Shown: positions 51,865 to 62,022, numbered from the stretch's first letter. The stretch: 64,000 nucleotides of DNA from Mycobacterium rhizamassiliense (GCF_900157375.1 NZ_LT721901.1:4979685-5043684); one strand, 5' to 3'. Notes: generated by a model not told the origin, from the sequence alone. Numbers and translations are program-made.

Positions 51865-52907
51865 CAGACACCCACCCCGAAGGGCAGCGAGAAGCGGACG
51901 TCGCCCTCGACCATATCGCGCATGTCGGGGATGCCGTTGCGGAACTGCAGGGTGCGCTCCAGGCCCATTCCGAACGCGAAGCCGGAGTACACATCGGGAT
52001 CAATCCCGGCTGCCCGCAACACATTTGGATGCACCATGCCGCAGCCGCCCCACTCGACCCAGCCGGCGCCGCCCTTCTTGCCGACGAACCAGACGTCGAC
52101 CTCGGCCGACGGTTCGGTGAAGGGGAAGAAGTGCGGCCGGATCCGCGTCCGCGCCTCGGGACCGAACTGGGCCCGCGCGAAGGCGTCGAGCGTGCCACGC
52201 AGATGCGCCATCGACAGACCGCGATCCACCGCCAGGCCCTCGACCTGATGGAAGACGGGCGTGTGGGTGGCGTCGAGTTCGTCGGTGCGGAACGTGCGGC
52301 CGATCGAGACGATGTAGACGGGCAGCTCGCGGTCGAGCAGCGTGCGCACCTGCACCGGTGAGGTGTGCGTGCGCAGCAGCTGCCGGGAATCCTCCGGGGC
52401 GATGTAGAAGGTGTCCTGCTCGCTGCGCGCCGGGTGGTCCGGCGGGAAGTTCAGCGCGTCGAAGTTGAATTGCTCGGATTCGACCTCCGGCCCTTCGGCC
52501 AGTTCCCAGCCCATCGCGATGAAGGTGTCGGCGACGTTCTCGGCCAGGATCGTGATCGGATGCCGCGCGCCGGTCGGTTGCCGGGTCGACGGCAGGGTGA
52601 CGTCGATGCGTTCGGCCACCAGCACTTCCAAGTCGCGAGCGGCCCGCAGCACCTCCAGCCGTTCGTCGTAGATCCGCTGAACCTCGCTACGCGCGGAGTT
52701 AACACGCTTCCCGGCGTCGGCCCGCTGCTCCTTAGGCAATGTCGCCAACGCCTGTCTCGCCAGCGCCAGCGGCGCGCGGTCACCGAGGTATTCGGTCTTG
52801 ATGCGCGCCAGCGTGTCGAGTTCGTCGGCGCGGGAAATGGCCTGGCGGGCAGCGTTGACTGCTTCGGCCAAGGCCTCCGGCGACAGGTCGACGGGTTGAT
52901 CACCCAC
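51864..52907 (-). CDS. pheS: phenylalanyl-tRNA synthetase alpha chain
   Basis: Catalytic chain of the alpha2-beta2 enzyme, 347 residues from GTG 52907 with AAGGAG eleven bases upstream. N-terminal coiled coil (about 10-90), then the class II core: motif 2 region FRTDELDATHTPVFHQVEGL and motif 3 GFAFGMGLERTLQFRNGIPDMR. Transcribed from a promoter-like element at 52995-53000. No T-box or Phe-rich leader peptide visible in the 80-nt leader. Confidence 0.96.
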   Translation of the reverse strand: MGDQPVDLSPEALAEAVNAARQAISRADELDTLARIKTEYLGDRAPLALARQALATLPKEQRADAGKRVNSARSEVQRIYDERLEVLRAARDLEVLVAERIDVTLPSTRQPTGARHPITILAENVADTFIAMGWELAEGPEVESEQFNFDALNFPPDHPARSEQDTFYIAPEDSRQLLRTHTSPVQVRTLLDRELPVYIVSIGRTFRTDELDATHTPVFHQVEGLAVDRGLSMAHLRGTLDAFARAQFGPEARTRIRPHFFPFTEPSAEVDVWFVGKKGGAGWVEWGGCGMVHPNVLRAAGIDPDVYSGFAFGMGLERTLQFRNGIPDMRDMVEGDVRFSLPFGVGV

Positions 52908-52994
52908 GCGGCGGCACTCTCCTTGCTAACGAGGCGGTTCGGGCTGCCCGCATCGTCGGTGAGCGGCAATCCGCGCGGCACGGGTCGAGTGCAG

Positions 52995-53000
52995 ATCATA
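52995..53000 (-). promoter_or_regulatory. putative -10 element of pheST
   Basis: TATGAT on the minus strand, close to the TATAAT consensus, about 88 bp before pheS and 38 bp past the upstream gene's stop. The -35 is unclear. Confidence 0.4.
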
Positions 53001-53037
53001 ATTCAGTGCAGCGAACCGAATTCGCTTCGGTGGCGGA

Positions 53038-53868
53038 CTAACCAGCCAGGACCGGCTGCGGACCGGTCAGCGCCGCATCGTCCGCGGCCATCGGGGCGGG
53101 CTGCGAACCGCGCGCGCTCCTGAAGCGGGCGATCTGGTACGCGACGAGCGCACCCAGGGCGCCGGCGACCGGCGCGGCGGCCATGGTGCCCCAGTGGTGG
53201 GCCAGGACCAGGAAGCCGAAGCCCGAGGAGGCCACCAGCATCAGCGCCAGCACGGGCGTCCAATGAATGGGCTGGCTGAAGCGGCGCGAGACCAGCACGC
53301 CCAGGATCACCGCGACGGTGTGGCCCGCGTCGGTGAAGTCGGCCCCGATGATCGCCGACGTCGTGCCGGCCGCGATCCAGAAGCCGACCCACGCCGGGCG
53401 CCAGCGGGACGGAATCGCCGCGGTCATCGCGCCGAGGGTGGCCAGCGCGCCGTAGCTCATGCCGACGTCACTGGCCCGGGCGATCGATGTCGGCAGCCAG
53501 CCGAACTCGACCGAGGCGGCCAGCGCGGCGGCCACCACCAGCGTCGCGCCGATGTGACCGACCAGGAACGCCACGACCAGCCGGATGGTGCGCAGGTGCA
53601 GCTCGGCGAGCGCGAGCAGGCAGGTCAGGAATGGCAACCAGAAGTAGAGCGGGCCGGCATCGACCACCAGCGCGCTGCCCAGCAACGTGCCGAGGCGCCC
53701 GTGGGAAAGGTTGTGCAGGTTGGTGCTGGCGCGCGCAACGACCAGGTCATGCCACTGCGGGCCGAGCACGAAGAACGCGCAGCTGACCGCGAGCAGTACA
53801 GCGACATACCCGACAGTGAATTGGACCCGGGCAAGCCGGGAAGTGATTCCCCCAAGCATCGTTTCCAT
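53038..53868 (-). CDS. polytopic membrane protein, rhomboid-like (Rv1648-like)
   Basis: 276 residues from ATG 53868 (METMLGGITSRLARVQF); a GTG at 53913 gives 15 more residues. Six or more membrane helices (first about residues 18-38). The stretch SDVGMSYGALATLG and a later GHTVAVILG resemble rhomboid-fold positions, but the classical GxSG Ser and His dyad is not cleanly present, so protease activity is doubtful. C-terminal about 25 residues are Ala/Pro-rich and cytosolic or disordered. Function unknown. Confidence 0.75.
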   Translation of the reverse strand: METMLGGITSRLARVQFTVGYVAVLLAVSCAFFVLGPQWHDLVVARASTNLHNLSHGRLGTLLGSALVVDAGPLYFWLPFLTCLLALAELHLRTIRLVVAFLVGHIGATLVVAAALAASVEFGWLPTSIARASDVGMSYGALATLGAMTAAIPSRWRPAWVGFWIAAGTTSAIIGADFTDAGHTVAVILGVLVSRRFSQPIHWTPVLALMLVASSGFGFLVLAHHWGTMAAAPVAGALGALVAYQIARFRSARGSQPAPMAADDAALTGPQPVLAG

Positions 53869-53916
53869 TATGACGGCTAAATTGTTTCGGCCTTGTGATA
53901 GGGGCCTGTGCACTCC

Positions 53917-54822
53917 CTAAGAGTGTTCCAACCGGTAGATCGCCAGGTCCGCCGGGACGCCGGACACCTTGCCGGAAAATACCGGTTTACGTGCGCGTTT
54001 AGCGACGACCCCCAGGGCGTCGAGCTCGCTCTGCGGGATCGAATCAAGAGTTTGGCCTGAGACCATCACACCGCCCTTGGTGGCCCGCTCCATCACCCGG
54101 GCGGCGATGTTGACGTCGACGCCGAGCCAGTCGGCGGCCAGGCGCTGCGGCCGGCCGGTGTGCACCCCCACCCGCATCCGCGGCCGGTAGCCCGCCACCT
54201 CCACCTCACTCAGGTTCTCCTTGGCGGCCAGCACCGCCTGCACCGCGACGGTCGGATTGCGGAACACCGCCATGATCCCGTCGCCCATCCGCTTCACGAT
54301 GTGCCCGCCGGCGTCCAGCAGCGGCGGTTCGATAGCCCGCGCCACCCGCCGCAGCAGGGTCAGGGCCGCGTCGTCGCCGGCCTGCAACGACCAGGCCGAA
54401 AACCCGACAAGATCGGTGAACACCAGCGTCACCTCGGGGTTCGCCGGCCGCCGGGCCACCGCCTCGCTCATCGCCTGCCACACCTGCAGCACGGTCAGGC
54501 TGACCTCGCGCGACGCCGCGTCGCGGTCCCCCAATAACCGGTCGGCGGCGCGCGCGGCGGCGCGCGGTCCCCCCTCGCCCGCGGTGGACAGCGGGTCACC
54601 GAACTCGGGATCTCCAGGCAGCAGGCGTCGCGCCCGGCGGATGAACGCCACCACCCCGGGGCTGTGATTCGTCGACCGCAGCCACTGGGCCGCGTTGGTG
54701 AGCGACGCGGCCCGACGCCGATCCGAGGCGGAGGCTGACGCGGGAGACGCCACGGTCGTCACCGTGTCGCCGTCGGATTGTTCGGGTTCGCCCTGCTCCG
54801 GATCGCGAGGCGAGAGTTCCAC
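53917..54822 (-). CDS. class III adenylate cyclase (Rv1647-like)
   Basis: Makes cAMP from ATP; Rv1647 is an active cyclase. The catalytic domain (about 125-295) shows metal-binding Asp residues in LVFTDLVGFS and KRMGDGIMAVF and the transition-state Asn/Arg in GVDVNIAARV. The N-terminal about 120 residues are a helical regulatory part without membrane segments. I place the start at GTG 54822: TACGCT (54829-54834) six bases upstream would serve as -10 of a leaderless mRNA. The frame is open up to 54972, so a longer form is possible. Divergent from the oxygenase gene. Confidence 0.88.
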   Translation of the reverse strand: MELSPRDPEQGEPEQSDGDTVTTVASPASASASDRRRAASLTNAAQWLRSTNHSPGVVAFIRRARRLLPGDPEFGDPLSTAGEGGPRAAARAADRLLGDRDAASREVSLTVLQVWQAMSEAVARRPANPEVTLVFTDLVGFSAWSLQAGDDAALTLLRRVARAIEPPLLDAGGHIVKRMGDGIMAVFRNPTVAVQAVLAAKENLSEVEVAGYRPRMRVGVHTGRPQRLAADWLGVDVNIAARVMERATKGGVMVSGQTLDSIPQSELDALGVVAKRARKPVFSGKVSGVPADLAIYRLEHS

Positions 54823-55021
54823 GTCGCAAGCGTATGTAGATTCTCCCGACCCGGGCAACGACGGTCTGTGCTCTGTGGTGCATCTCGCACGAACGTCGGC
54901 GATCACGCGGCCGGCACACCGATGTGGAATCTCGGTAACAGCATGTGCTTTCGTTGCCGATTTCGTGGACAACGCGCGTTGTCAAAGTTTATCGTGAGCC
55001 CAGTAGTAGGAGGAGGTCGTG

Positions 55022-56065
55022 ATGACTGCCACAGCGACTCCGTCGGGCGAACCACTCGGGCCAGATTCCCTCACGTGGAAGTACTTTGGCGATCTGCGCA
55101 CCGGGATGATGGGCGTGTGGATCGGTGCGATCCAAAACATGTATCCCGAACTCGGCGCCGGCGTCGAGGAGCATTCGATCCTGCTGCGCGAACCGCTGCA
55201 ACGGGTGGCCCGGTCGGTCTACCCGATCATGGGCGTGGTCTACGACGGCGATCGGGCCGCGACGACCGGGGAGCAGATCAAGCACTACCACGACACCATC
55301 AAGGGCACTGACACCGCGGGACGCCGGTATCACGCGCTGAATCCCGAGACCTTCTACTGGGCGCACGCCACGTTCTTCATGCTCGTGATCAAGGTGGCCG
55401 AATACTTCTGCGGCGGCCTGACCGAGGCCGAGAAACGCCAGCTGTTCGACGAGCACGTGCAGTGGTACCGGATGTACGGCATGAGCATGCGGCCGGTGCC
55501 CCGAAGCTGGGAGGAATTCCAGGAGTACTGGGAACGCGTCGGCCGCGAGCGACTCGAGGTCAACCAGGCGACCCTGGACATCTTCGACATCCGCATCCCG
55601 AAGCCGAAGTTCGTCTTGATGCCGACGCCGATCTGGGACCAGCTGCTCAAGCCGCTGGTGGCCGGTCAGCGCTGGATCGCGGCGGGCCTGTTCGAGCCGG
55701 CGGTCCGGGAGAAGGCCGGAATGCGCTGGACGCCGGGCGACGAGATCCTGCTACGGATATTCGGCAAGGCCGTCGAGCTGGCGTTCCTGGCGGTGCCCGA
55801 CGAAATCCGGCTGCATCCGCGCGCTCTGGCCGCGTACCGCCGCGCCGAGGGACGTTCCCCGAAGGACGCGCCGCTGGTCGAGGCGCCGGCCTTCATGGCG
55901 CCGCCGCGGGATCGGCGCGGGCTGCCGATGCACTACGTTCCGCCCAGGTCCCGCTCTCCCCTGGACCCGGCCAAGGCGCTGTTCGAGCGGGCGGGATCGC
56001 TGGTGCACGGCACGCTCTCGATCGCCGGACTGCGGCCGGCGCGGGGCCGGGGCCGGGCCGCGTGA
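55022..56065 (+). CDS. DUF2236/MpaB-like oxygenase family protein (Rv1645c-like)
   Basis: 347 residues from ATG 55022, five bases after a perfect AGGAGG (a GTG at 55019 is too close to it). The family (latex-clearing-protein/MpaB-like) contains haem-dependent oxygenases; the helical pattern TWKYFGDLRTGMMG, YHDTIKGTDTAGRRYHALN, WAHATFFMLVIKVAEYF is typical, and the conserved His/Arg positions are retained. Substrate unknown. No signal peptide. PE17, which lies next to it in H37Rv, is absent. Converges on tsnR with 6 bp between. Confidence 0.85.
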   Translation: MTATATPSGEPLGPDSLTWKYFGDLRTGMMGVWIGAIQNMYPELGAGVEEHSILLREPLQRVARSVYPIMGVVYDGDRAATTGEQIKHYHDTIKGTDTAGRRYHALNPETFYWAHATFFMLVIKVAEYFCGGLTEAEKRQLFDEHVQWYRMYGMSMRPVPRSWEEFQEYWERVGRERLEVNQATLDIFDIRIPKPKFVLMPTPIWDQLLKPLVAGQRWIAAGLFEPAVREKAGMRWTPGDEILLRIFGKAVELAFLAVPDEIRLHPRALAAYRRAEGRSPKDAPLVEAPAFMAPPRDRRGLPMHYVPPRSRSPLDPAKALFERAGSLVHGTLSIAGLRPARGRGRAA

Positions 56066-56071
56066 AAACCG

Positions 56072-56863
56072 TCAGGCCCGCTTGAACTCACCCAGCGCCC
56101 TGGCGCTCTGGTAGAGGCAGATCGCCGCGGCGGCAGCCACATTCAGGCTCTCAGCGCCCCCGGACATCGGGATACGCACGCGATGGTCCGCCTGCTTGGC
56201 CAGTTCGCTTGGCAGGCCGTGTGATTCGGGCCCGAACAGCCACGCCGTCGGCTTGGCCAGCAGCTCGTCGGCCTCGTCGAGGCGCGCCTCGCCGTCCACC
56301 GTCGTCGCCACCGCCTGCAGCCCGGCCGCACGCAGCGCGGCAACGGCCGCGTTGGCATCGGGTTCGACGACGACCGGGATCGCGAAGATGCTGCCGGTGG
56401 ACGCTCGCAGGCACTTGCCGTTGTACGGGTCGACGCTATGGCCGGCGAGGATCACCGCCGCCGCGCCCATCGCGTCGGCAATGCGGATCACCGTGCCGGC
56501 GTTACCCGGCTCACCGATCCCGACGGCGACCGCGACCAGCCGCGGCGAGGCGGCTAGCACGTCGGCCAGCCCGGTCGCCGGCACGTCGCAAACGGCGACC
56601 AGCCCCGCCGGAGTGACGGTGTCGGACAACGCTTTTGCCGCGCGCTCGGTCACCAGTTGGACCGGCGCCTGCAGCGATGCGAGCAACGACGCGTGCCGCT
56701 GCGCCGCGGCCTCGGTGGCGAACAGTTCGCGGACCAGTCCGCGCGCCGAAGCCGCCTCGACCAGGTTGGGGCCTTCGGCCAAGAACCGCCCCGCCCGGCG
56801 ACGGCCGACGTGGCGATGGAGTTTGGCTGCCGCGACCACCCGGGTCGAGCGCTCGGTCAGCAC
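56072..56863 (-). CDS. tsnR: SpoU-family 2'-O-methyltransferase
   Basis: SPOUT-class RNA methyltransferase, 263 residues from GTG 56863. N-terminal substrate-binding domain (1-100; AEGPNLVEAASARG) and trefoil-knot catalytic domain with the three motifs GIGEPGNAGTVIRIADAMGA, WLFGPESHGLP and RIPMSGGAESLNVAAAAAI. Named TsnR by analogy to thiostrepton-resistance enzymes; the real target RNA is unknown. It follows rplT by 12 bp, in the infC-rpmI-rplT operon. Confidence 0.92.
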   Translation of the reverse strand: MLTERSTRVVAAAKLHRHVGRRRAGRFLAEGPNLVEAASARGLVRELFATEAAAQRHASLLASLQAPVQLVTERAAKALSDTVTPAGLVAVCDVPATGLADVLAASPRLVAVAVGIGEPGNAGTVIRIADAMGAAAVILAGHSVDPYNGKCLRASTGSIFAIPVVVEPDANAAVAALRAAGLQAVATTVDGEARLDEADELLAKPTAWLFGPESHGLPSELAKQADHRVRIPMSGGAESLNVAAAAAICLYQSARALGEFKRA

Positions 56864-56875
56864 CGAAAGCCCGGA

Positions 56876-57265
56876 CTAAGCAGCTTCCCCGGACGGAGCG
56901 TTGACGTCCTTGGGCAGCGCCGCGCGAGCGACCTCGACCAGCGCGGTGAAAGCGGCCGGGTCGGTGATGGCGATGTCGGCGAGGTTCTTGCGGTCGACCT
57001 CGACACCGGCGGCCTTCAGGCCCTGGATCAGCCGGTTGTACGTGATGTCGTTGGCGCGTGCGGCCGCATTGATCCGCGAGATCCACAACTTGCGGAACTC
57101 GCCCTTGCGGGCACGACGGTCGCGGTACGCGTAGCCCAGCGAATGTAGTTGCTGCTCTTTGGCTTTGCGGTAAAGCCTGGATCGCTGGCCGCGATAGCCC
57201 TTCGAGGCCGTCAGTACACTGCGCCTCTTCTTATGGGCGTTAACTGCCCGCTTCACGCGTGCCAT
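56876..57265 (-). CDS. rplT: ribosomal protein L20
   Basis: 129 residues, very basic N-terminus MARVKRAVNAHKKRRSVLTA and the family's GYRGQRSRLYRKAKEQ, standard length. Third gene of infC-rpmI-rplT. In other bacteria L20 represses this operon through the mRNA leader; no clear L20 pseudoknot was identified here. Confidence 0.98.
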   Translation of the reverse strand: MARVKRAVNAHKKRRSVLTASKGYRGQRSRLYRKAKEQQLHSLGYAYRDRRARKGEFRKLWISRINAAARANDITYNRLIQGLKAAGVEVDRKNLADIAITDPAAFTALVEVARAALPKDVNAPSGEAA

Positions 57266-57342
57266 GGGTGTTCCTACTCTCGTTCAGACGTGAATGGTTG
57301 GGGGCGGGGCGAACTCCTCGTCGCGCTCCCGCTCTGCCGGGG

Positions 57343-57537
57343 TCAGCCGTTCAGCAATGCGTTGATGCGCTTGGTGTCGTTGGCTGCAACCACGGTGCGG
57401 CCGTCCAGCCGCCGGGTTCGCTTGCTTGCTTTGTGCTCGAGCAGATGCCGCCGATTCGCTTTCTGGCGGACGATCTTTCCGGTGCCGGTGCGCCGGAACC
57501 TCTTCGATGCCCCACTGTGGGTCTTGGCCTTTGGCAT
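57343..57537 (-). CDS. rpmI: ribosomal protein L35
   Basis: 64 residues from ATG 57537 (MPKAKTHSGASKRFRRTGTG), which is the conserved start; the open frame extends upstream to 57669 inside infC and is not used. Basic throughout, ends KRINALLNG. 25 bp after infC. Confidence 0.97.
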   Translation of the reverse strand: MPKAKTHSGASKRFRRTGTGKIVRQKANRRHLLEHKASKRTRRLDGRTVVAANDTKRINALLNG

Positions 57538-57562
57538 GTTTCCTCTGGTTCTGCTGTTCTGG

Positions 57563-58177
<615 letters not shown>

Positions 58178-58190
58178 GGGGCCTCCCTCG

Positions 58191-58373
58191 TTAGGCTTCC
58201 TGGGTCGTGTCAGGTCGTTGTTCTGGATCGCTGTCGATCCACGACCGGTACCTGATCCCGTCCGGAGTCAGCAGTAGGAGCGCCACACCATCAGCAAAAA
58301 AGCCCTGCAAAAGCAGGGCCCAATGCCGACCGATCGCGGCTAGAGCCGCCCGCGCCGTGCGCGGAACAGACAC
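58191..58373 (-). CDS. upstream ORF in the infC leader
   Basis: 60 codons from GTG 58373 to a TAA at 58191, 13 bp before the infC ATC start. The product (MSVPRTARAALAAIGRHWAL..., ending RPDTTQEA) has a short hydrophobic middle and matches no family known to me. Its codons run through the intrinsic terminator at 58296-58319, so ribosomes on it would unfold that hairpin. Could be a translated attenuator peptide; expression unproven. Confidence 0.5.
   Translation of the reverse strand: MSVPRTARAALAAIGRHWALLLQGFFADGVALLLLTPDGIRYRSWIDSDPEQRPDTTQEA
58296..58319 (-). terminator. intrinsic terminator inside the infC leader (attenuator)
   Basis: On the minus strand GCCCTGC-tttt-GCAGGGC is followed by TTTTTT: a canonical Rho-independent terminator, uncommon in mycobacteria. 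It is 119 bp upstream of infC and downstream of no minus-strand gene except the small ORF, so it should act as an attenuator of infC-rpmI-rplT. Confidence 0.85.
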
Positions 58374-58626
58374 CCAAAAGTGCCTGTGACCGGACCGCTG
58401 TGGCCTTGCGGCTAGCGGTGGGAGTGGGACTCCACTTAACTGTCCCTGGCTTTCGCCGGGATGGTCGCGTCGACAAGTTTAGCAGTCTCACGCCGTCTTC
58501 CAGCACTTCAGCCGACGGCGGACGCGTGGGCAGGCGCCTGGCCTGCGCTTGAAGGGTGCGGTGGCGGCCGGCTAATTAGTCTCCGCGACTCTTGCGCTTC
58601 GTCAGGCATTTCACGGGTAGAGGGAA

Positions 58627-58641
58627 TATCCTCGCGGTCTG
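58627..58641 (+). promoter_or_regulatory. putative -10 for leaderless lysX
   Basis: TATCCT (58627-58632) ends eight bases before the GTG at 58641, the geometry of mycobacterial leaderless transcripts. Confidence 0.4.
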
Positions 58642-61600
58642 TGACAGTCGCTAAGCCCCGCTCGGGGTCTCGCTTCGGGGGCCGGTCGAACGCCCGGTAT
58701 CGCTGGGTACCGGCAGCGGCCGGCTGGACCGTGGGCGTCATCGCGACGCTGTCGTTGCTGGCCAGCGTGTCGCCGCTGATTCGGTGGCTGATCAAGGTGC
58801 CGCGGGAATTCATCAATGACTACGTCTTCAACTTCCCCGACACCAGCATCGCGTGGTCGTTCATCCTGGGCCTGCTGGCCGCGGCGCTGACCGCCCGCAA
58901 ACGCATCGCCTGGTGGATATTGCTCGGCAACATGGTGCTGGCGGCCTTCTGGAATGGCGCAGACCTGGCCGCGGGCGACAACACCGCGGCCGAGACGTTC
59001 GGCGAGAATCTCGGGTTCGCCGTACACATCTGCGCGATCGTCCTGTTGCTACTGAGCTATCGGGAGTTCTGGGCCAAGGTCCGCCGGGCCGCGCTGGTCA
59101 AAGCGGCCGCCGTGCTGGTCGTCGGCGACCTGATCGGAATCTTGCTGTCGTGGGGCCTCGTCGAACTGTTCCCCGGTTCGCTGGCCCGCCAAGACCGCCT
59201 GGGTTATGTGGCCAACCGGGTGGTCGGTTTCGCGCTCGCCGATCCCGACCTGTTCACCGGCAGGCCGCATGTTCTGCTCAACGCGATTTTCGGGCTGTTC
59301 GGCGCGCTCGCCCTGATCGCGGCGACGATCGTGCTGTTCCAGTCCCAGCGCGCCGACAACGCGCTCACCGGTGAGGACGAGTCGGCCATCCGCGGGCTGC
59401 TCGAGCTGTGGGGCAAGAACGACTCCCTGGGTTACTTCGCCACCCGTCGCGACAAGTCGGTGGTGTTCGCCCACAGCGGGCGGGCGGCCATCACGTTCCG
59501 CGTCGAGGTCGGCGTCTGCCTGGCCAGTGGTGACCCGGTCGGCGACCCCAGGGCGTGGCCGCAGGCCGTCGACGAATGGCTGGCGTTGTGCAAGACCTAC
59601 GGCTGGGCGCCCGGCGTGATGGGCGCCAGTTCACAAGGGGCGCAAGCCTATCGAGAGCGCGGCCTCAACGCCCTGGAGCTGGGCGATGAGGCGATACTGC
59701 GGACCTCCGATTTCCGGTTGTCCGGCTCGGACATGCGCGGGGTGCGCCAGTCCGTGACGCGGGCGCGCCGGGCCGGGCTGACGGTGCGCATCCGGCGGCA
59801 CCGCGACATCTCCGCCGACGAAATGGCCGAGACGATCTCGCGCGCCAACGCCTGGCGCGACACCCACTCCGAGCGCGGGTTCTCCATGGCGCTGGGCCGC
59901 CTCGGTGACCCTTCCGATGGGGATTGCCTGCTGGTCGAGGCACTGGATCGAGACGAGCGCGTGGTCGCGATGCTGTCGCTGGTTCCCTGGGGAACCAGCG
60001 GTGTCTCGCTGGATCTGATGCGGCGTTCGCCGCAATCGCCCAACGGCACCAACGAATTCATGGTCAGCGAGCTCGCGCTCAACGCGGAACGGATTGGCAT
60101 CACCCGGATTTCACTGAACTTCGCGATGTTCCGGTCCGCGTTCGAGCAAGGTGCACAACTCGGCGCGGGCCCGATCGCCAGGTTGTGGCGTGGGTTCCTG
60201 TTGTTCTTCTCTCGGTGGTGGCAGCTGGAGACGCTGTACCGCTCGAACATGAAGTACCAACCCGAATGGGTGCCCCGCTACGCCTGCTACGAGGACGCCC
60301 GGCTGATTCCCCGGGTGGGCGTCGCCTCGGCGATGGCCGAAGGCTTTCTGATCCTGCCGTTCAGCAGGCGCGACAAGGAGCACACCGGGCACCACCCGGC
60401 CGTGCCGGAACGGCTGGCGGAATCCGGTCTGCTGCATCCCGACGGCAGCACGCCGGATGCGAGCGGCCTGCAAAGGGCGCGCGAGGCCACCGAGGAAGAG
60501 ATGAGATCCCGCCTGCCCGAACAGGTGCGGGTGCGGATGGCCAAGCTGAAGTCGCTGCAGCACAACGGCATTGACGCCTATCCGGTCGGTTCTCCGCCGA
60601 GCCACACCGTCGCCCAGGCCGTCGACGCGGACGACCAGGACACCGTCTCGGTGTCCGGCCGGATCCTGCGGATCCGCGACTTCGGTGGCGTGCTTTTTGC
60701 CCAGCTGCGGGACTGGTCAGGTGAAGTGCAAGTGCTGCTTGACAATTCACGGCTGGAGCGGGGTCGTGCCGCCGACTTCCATGCGGCCATCGATCTCGGT
60801 GACCTGGTCGAGGTGACCGGGAACATGGGCTTCAGCAAGAACGGCACCCGGTCGCTGGTGGTGCGTCACTGGCGAATGATCGGCAAGTGCCTGCGGCCGC
60901 TGCCGAACAAGTGGAAGGGGCTGACGGACCCGGAGGCGCGGCTGCGCAGCCGCTACGTCGACCTCGCCGTGAACAACGAGTCGCGCCAGCTGATGACTGC
61001 CCGCGGCAGCGTGCTGCGCTCGGTGCGGGAGACGCTGTTCGCCAAGGGATTCATCGAAGTCGAGACCCCGATCCTGCAGCAGATCCACGGCGGCGCCGCG
61101 GCCCGGCCCTTCGTCACGCACATCAACGCCTACGACATGGACCTGTTCCTTCGCATCGCGCCGGAGCTCTATCTCAAGCGGCTGTGCGTCGGCGGCGTGG
61201 AGCGGGTGTTCGAGCTGGGCCGGGCCTTCCGCAACGAGGGCGTCGACTTCAGCCACAACCCCGAGTTCACGCTCCTGGAGGCCTACCAGGCGCACGCCGA
61301 CTACACGATGTGGATCGACGGCTGCCGGGAGCTGATCCAGAACGCCGCCGAGGCCGCCAATGGCACGCAGACCGTCATGCGCCCCCGCGCCGACGGCGCC
61401 GAGGCCGGGCTGGAACCGGTCGACATTTCCAGCACCTGGCCGGTGAAGACCGTCCACAATGCGGTGTCCGAGGCGCTGGGCGAGCACGTCGACACCGACA
61501 CGTCGCTGGCGGCGCTGCGCAAGCTGTGCGACTCCGTGCACATCCCGTATCGGGACCATTGGGACGCCGGGGCGGTGGTGCTGGAGCTCTACGAGCACCT

Positions 61601-61976
61601 CGTCGAGGGCCAGACCCAGCACCCGACGTTCTACATCGACTTCCCGACGTCGGTGTCGCCGCTGACCCGGCCGCACCGCAGCCAGCCCGGCGTGGCCGAG
61701 CGCTGGGACCTGGTGGCGTGGGGCGTCGAGTTGGGCACCGCCTACAGCGAACTGACCGATCCGGTGGAACAGCGGCGCCGCCTGCAGGAGCAGTCGCTGT
61801 TGGCGGCCGGCGGTGATCCCGAGGCGATGGAGCTCGACGAGGATTTCCTGCAGGCCATGGAATACGCGATGCCGCCGACCGGCGGGCTCGGCATGGGCGT
61901 CGATCGGGTCGTCATGCTCATAACCGGCCGCAGCATCCGCGAGACACTGCCATTTCCGCTGGCCAAGCCGCATTAG
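58641..61976 (+). CDS. lysX: LysX, lysyl-phosphatidylglycerol synthase fused to lysyl-tRNA synthetase
   Basis: 1111 residues. The N-terminal half (1-540) has about six membrane helices and a DUF2156/MprF-type transferase that moves lysine from Lys-tRNA to phosphatidylglycerol, giving resistance to cationic peptides. The C-terminal half is a class-II LysRS: OB fold (about 590-690), motif 2 ELGRAFRNEGVDFSHNPEF and motif 3 PPTGGLGMGVDRVVML. The start is set at GTG 58641 because a TATCCT box precedes it; the frame is open to an ATG at 58461, and the GISSRS segment upstream also resembles the longer annotated M. tuberculosis form. Divergent from infC. Confidence 0.93.
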   Translation: MTVAKPRSGSRFGGRSNARYRWVPAAAGWTVGVIATLSLLASVSPLIRWLIKVPREFINDYVFNFPDTSIAWSFILGLLAAALTARKRIAWWILLGNMVLAAFWNGADLAAGDNTAAETFGENLGFAVHICAIVLLLLSYREFWAKVRRAALVKAAAVLVVGDLIGILLSWGLVELFPGSLARQDRLGYVANRVVGFALADPDLFTGRPHVLLNAIFGLFGALALIAATIVLFQSQRADNALTGEDESAIRGLLELWGKNDSLGYFATRRDKSVVFAHSGRAAITFRVEVGVCLASGDPVGDPRAWPQAVDEWLALCKTYGWAPGVMGASSQGAQAYRERGLNALELGDEAILRTSDFRLSGSDMRGVRQSVTRARRAGLTVRIRRHRDISADEMAETISRANAWRDTHSERGFSMALGRLGDPSDGDCLLVEALDRDERVVAMLSLVPWGTSGVSLDLMRRSPQSPNGTNEFMVSELALNAERIGITRISLNFAMFRSAFEQGAQLGAGPIARLWRGFLLFFSRWWQLETLYRSNMKYQPEWVPRYACYEDARLIPRVGVASAMAEGFLILPFSRRDKEHTGHHPAVPERLAESGLLHPDGSTPDASGLQRAREATEEEMRSRLPEQVRVRMAKLKSLQHNGIDAYPVGSPPSHTVAQAVDADDQDTVSVSGRILRIRDFGGVLFAQLRDWSGEVQVLLDNSRLERGRAADFHAAIDLGDLVEVTGNMGFSKNGTRSLVVRHWRMIGKCLRPLPNKWKGLTDPEARLRSRYVDLAVNNESRQLMTARGSVLRSVRETLFAKGFIEVETPILQQIHGGAAARPFVTHINAYDMDLFLRIAPELYLKRLCVGGVERVFELGRAFRNEGVDFSHNPEFTLLEAYQAHADYTMWIDGCRELIQNAAEAANGTQTVMRPRADGAEAGLEPVDISSTWPVKTVHNAVSEALGEHVDTDTSLAALRKLCDSVHIPYRDHWDAGAVVLELYEHLVEGQTQHPTFYIDFPTSVSPLTRPHRSQPGVAERWDLVAWGVELGTAYSELTDPVEQRRRLQEQSLLAAGGDPEAMELDEDFLQAMEYAMPPTGGLGMGVDRVVMLITGRSIRETLPFPLAKPH

Positions 61977-62022
61977 TCGGGACCCGGAATCGGGCCGGAC
62001 ATCTAGTCGACATTGGTCGAAT

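Noticed and set aside
52908..53037. T-box or Phe leader peptide before pheS
   Set aside because: No T-box bulge sequence, no terminator and no Phe-rich short ORF in the leader.
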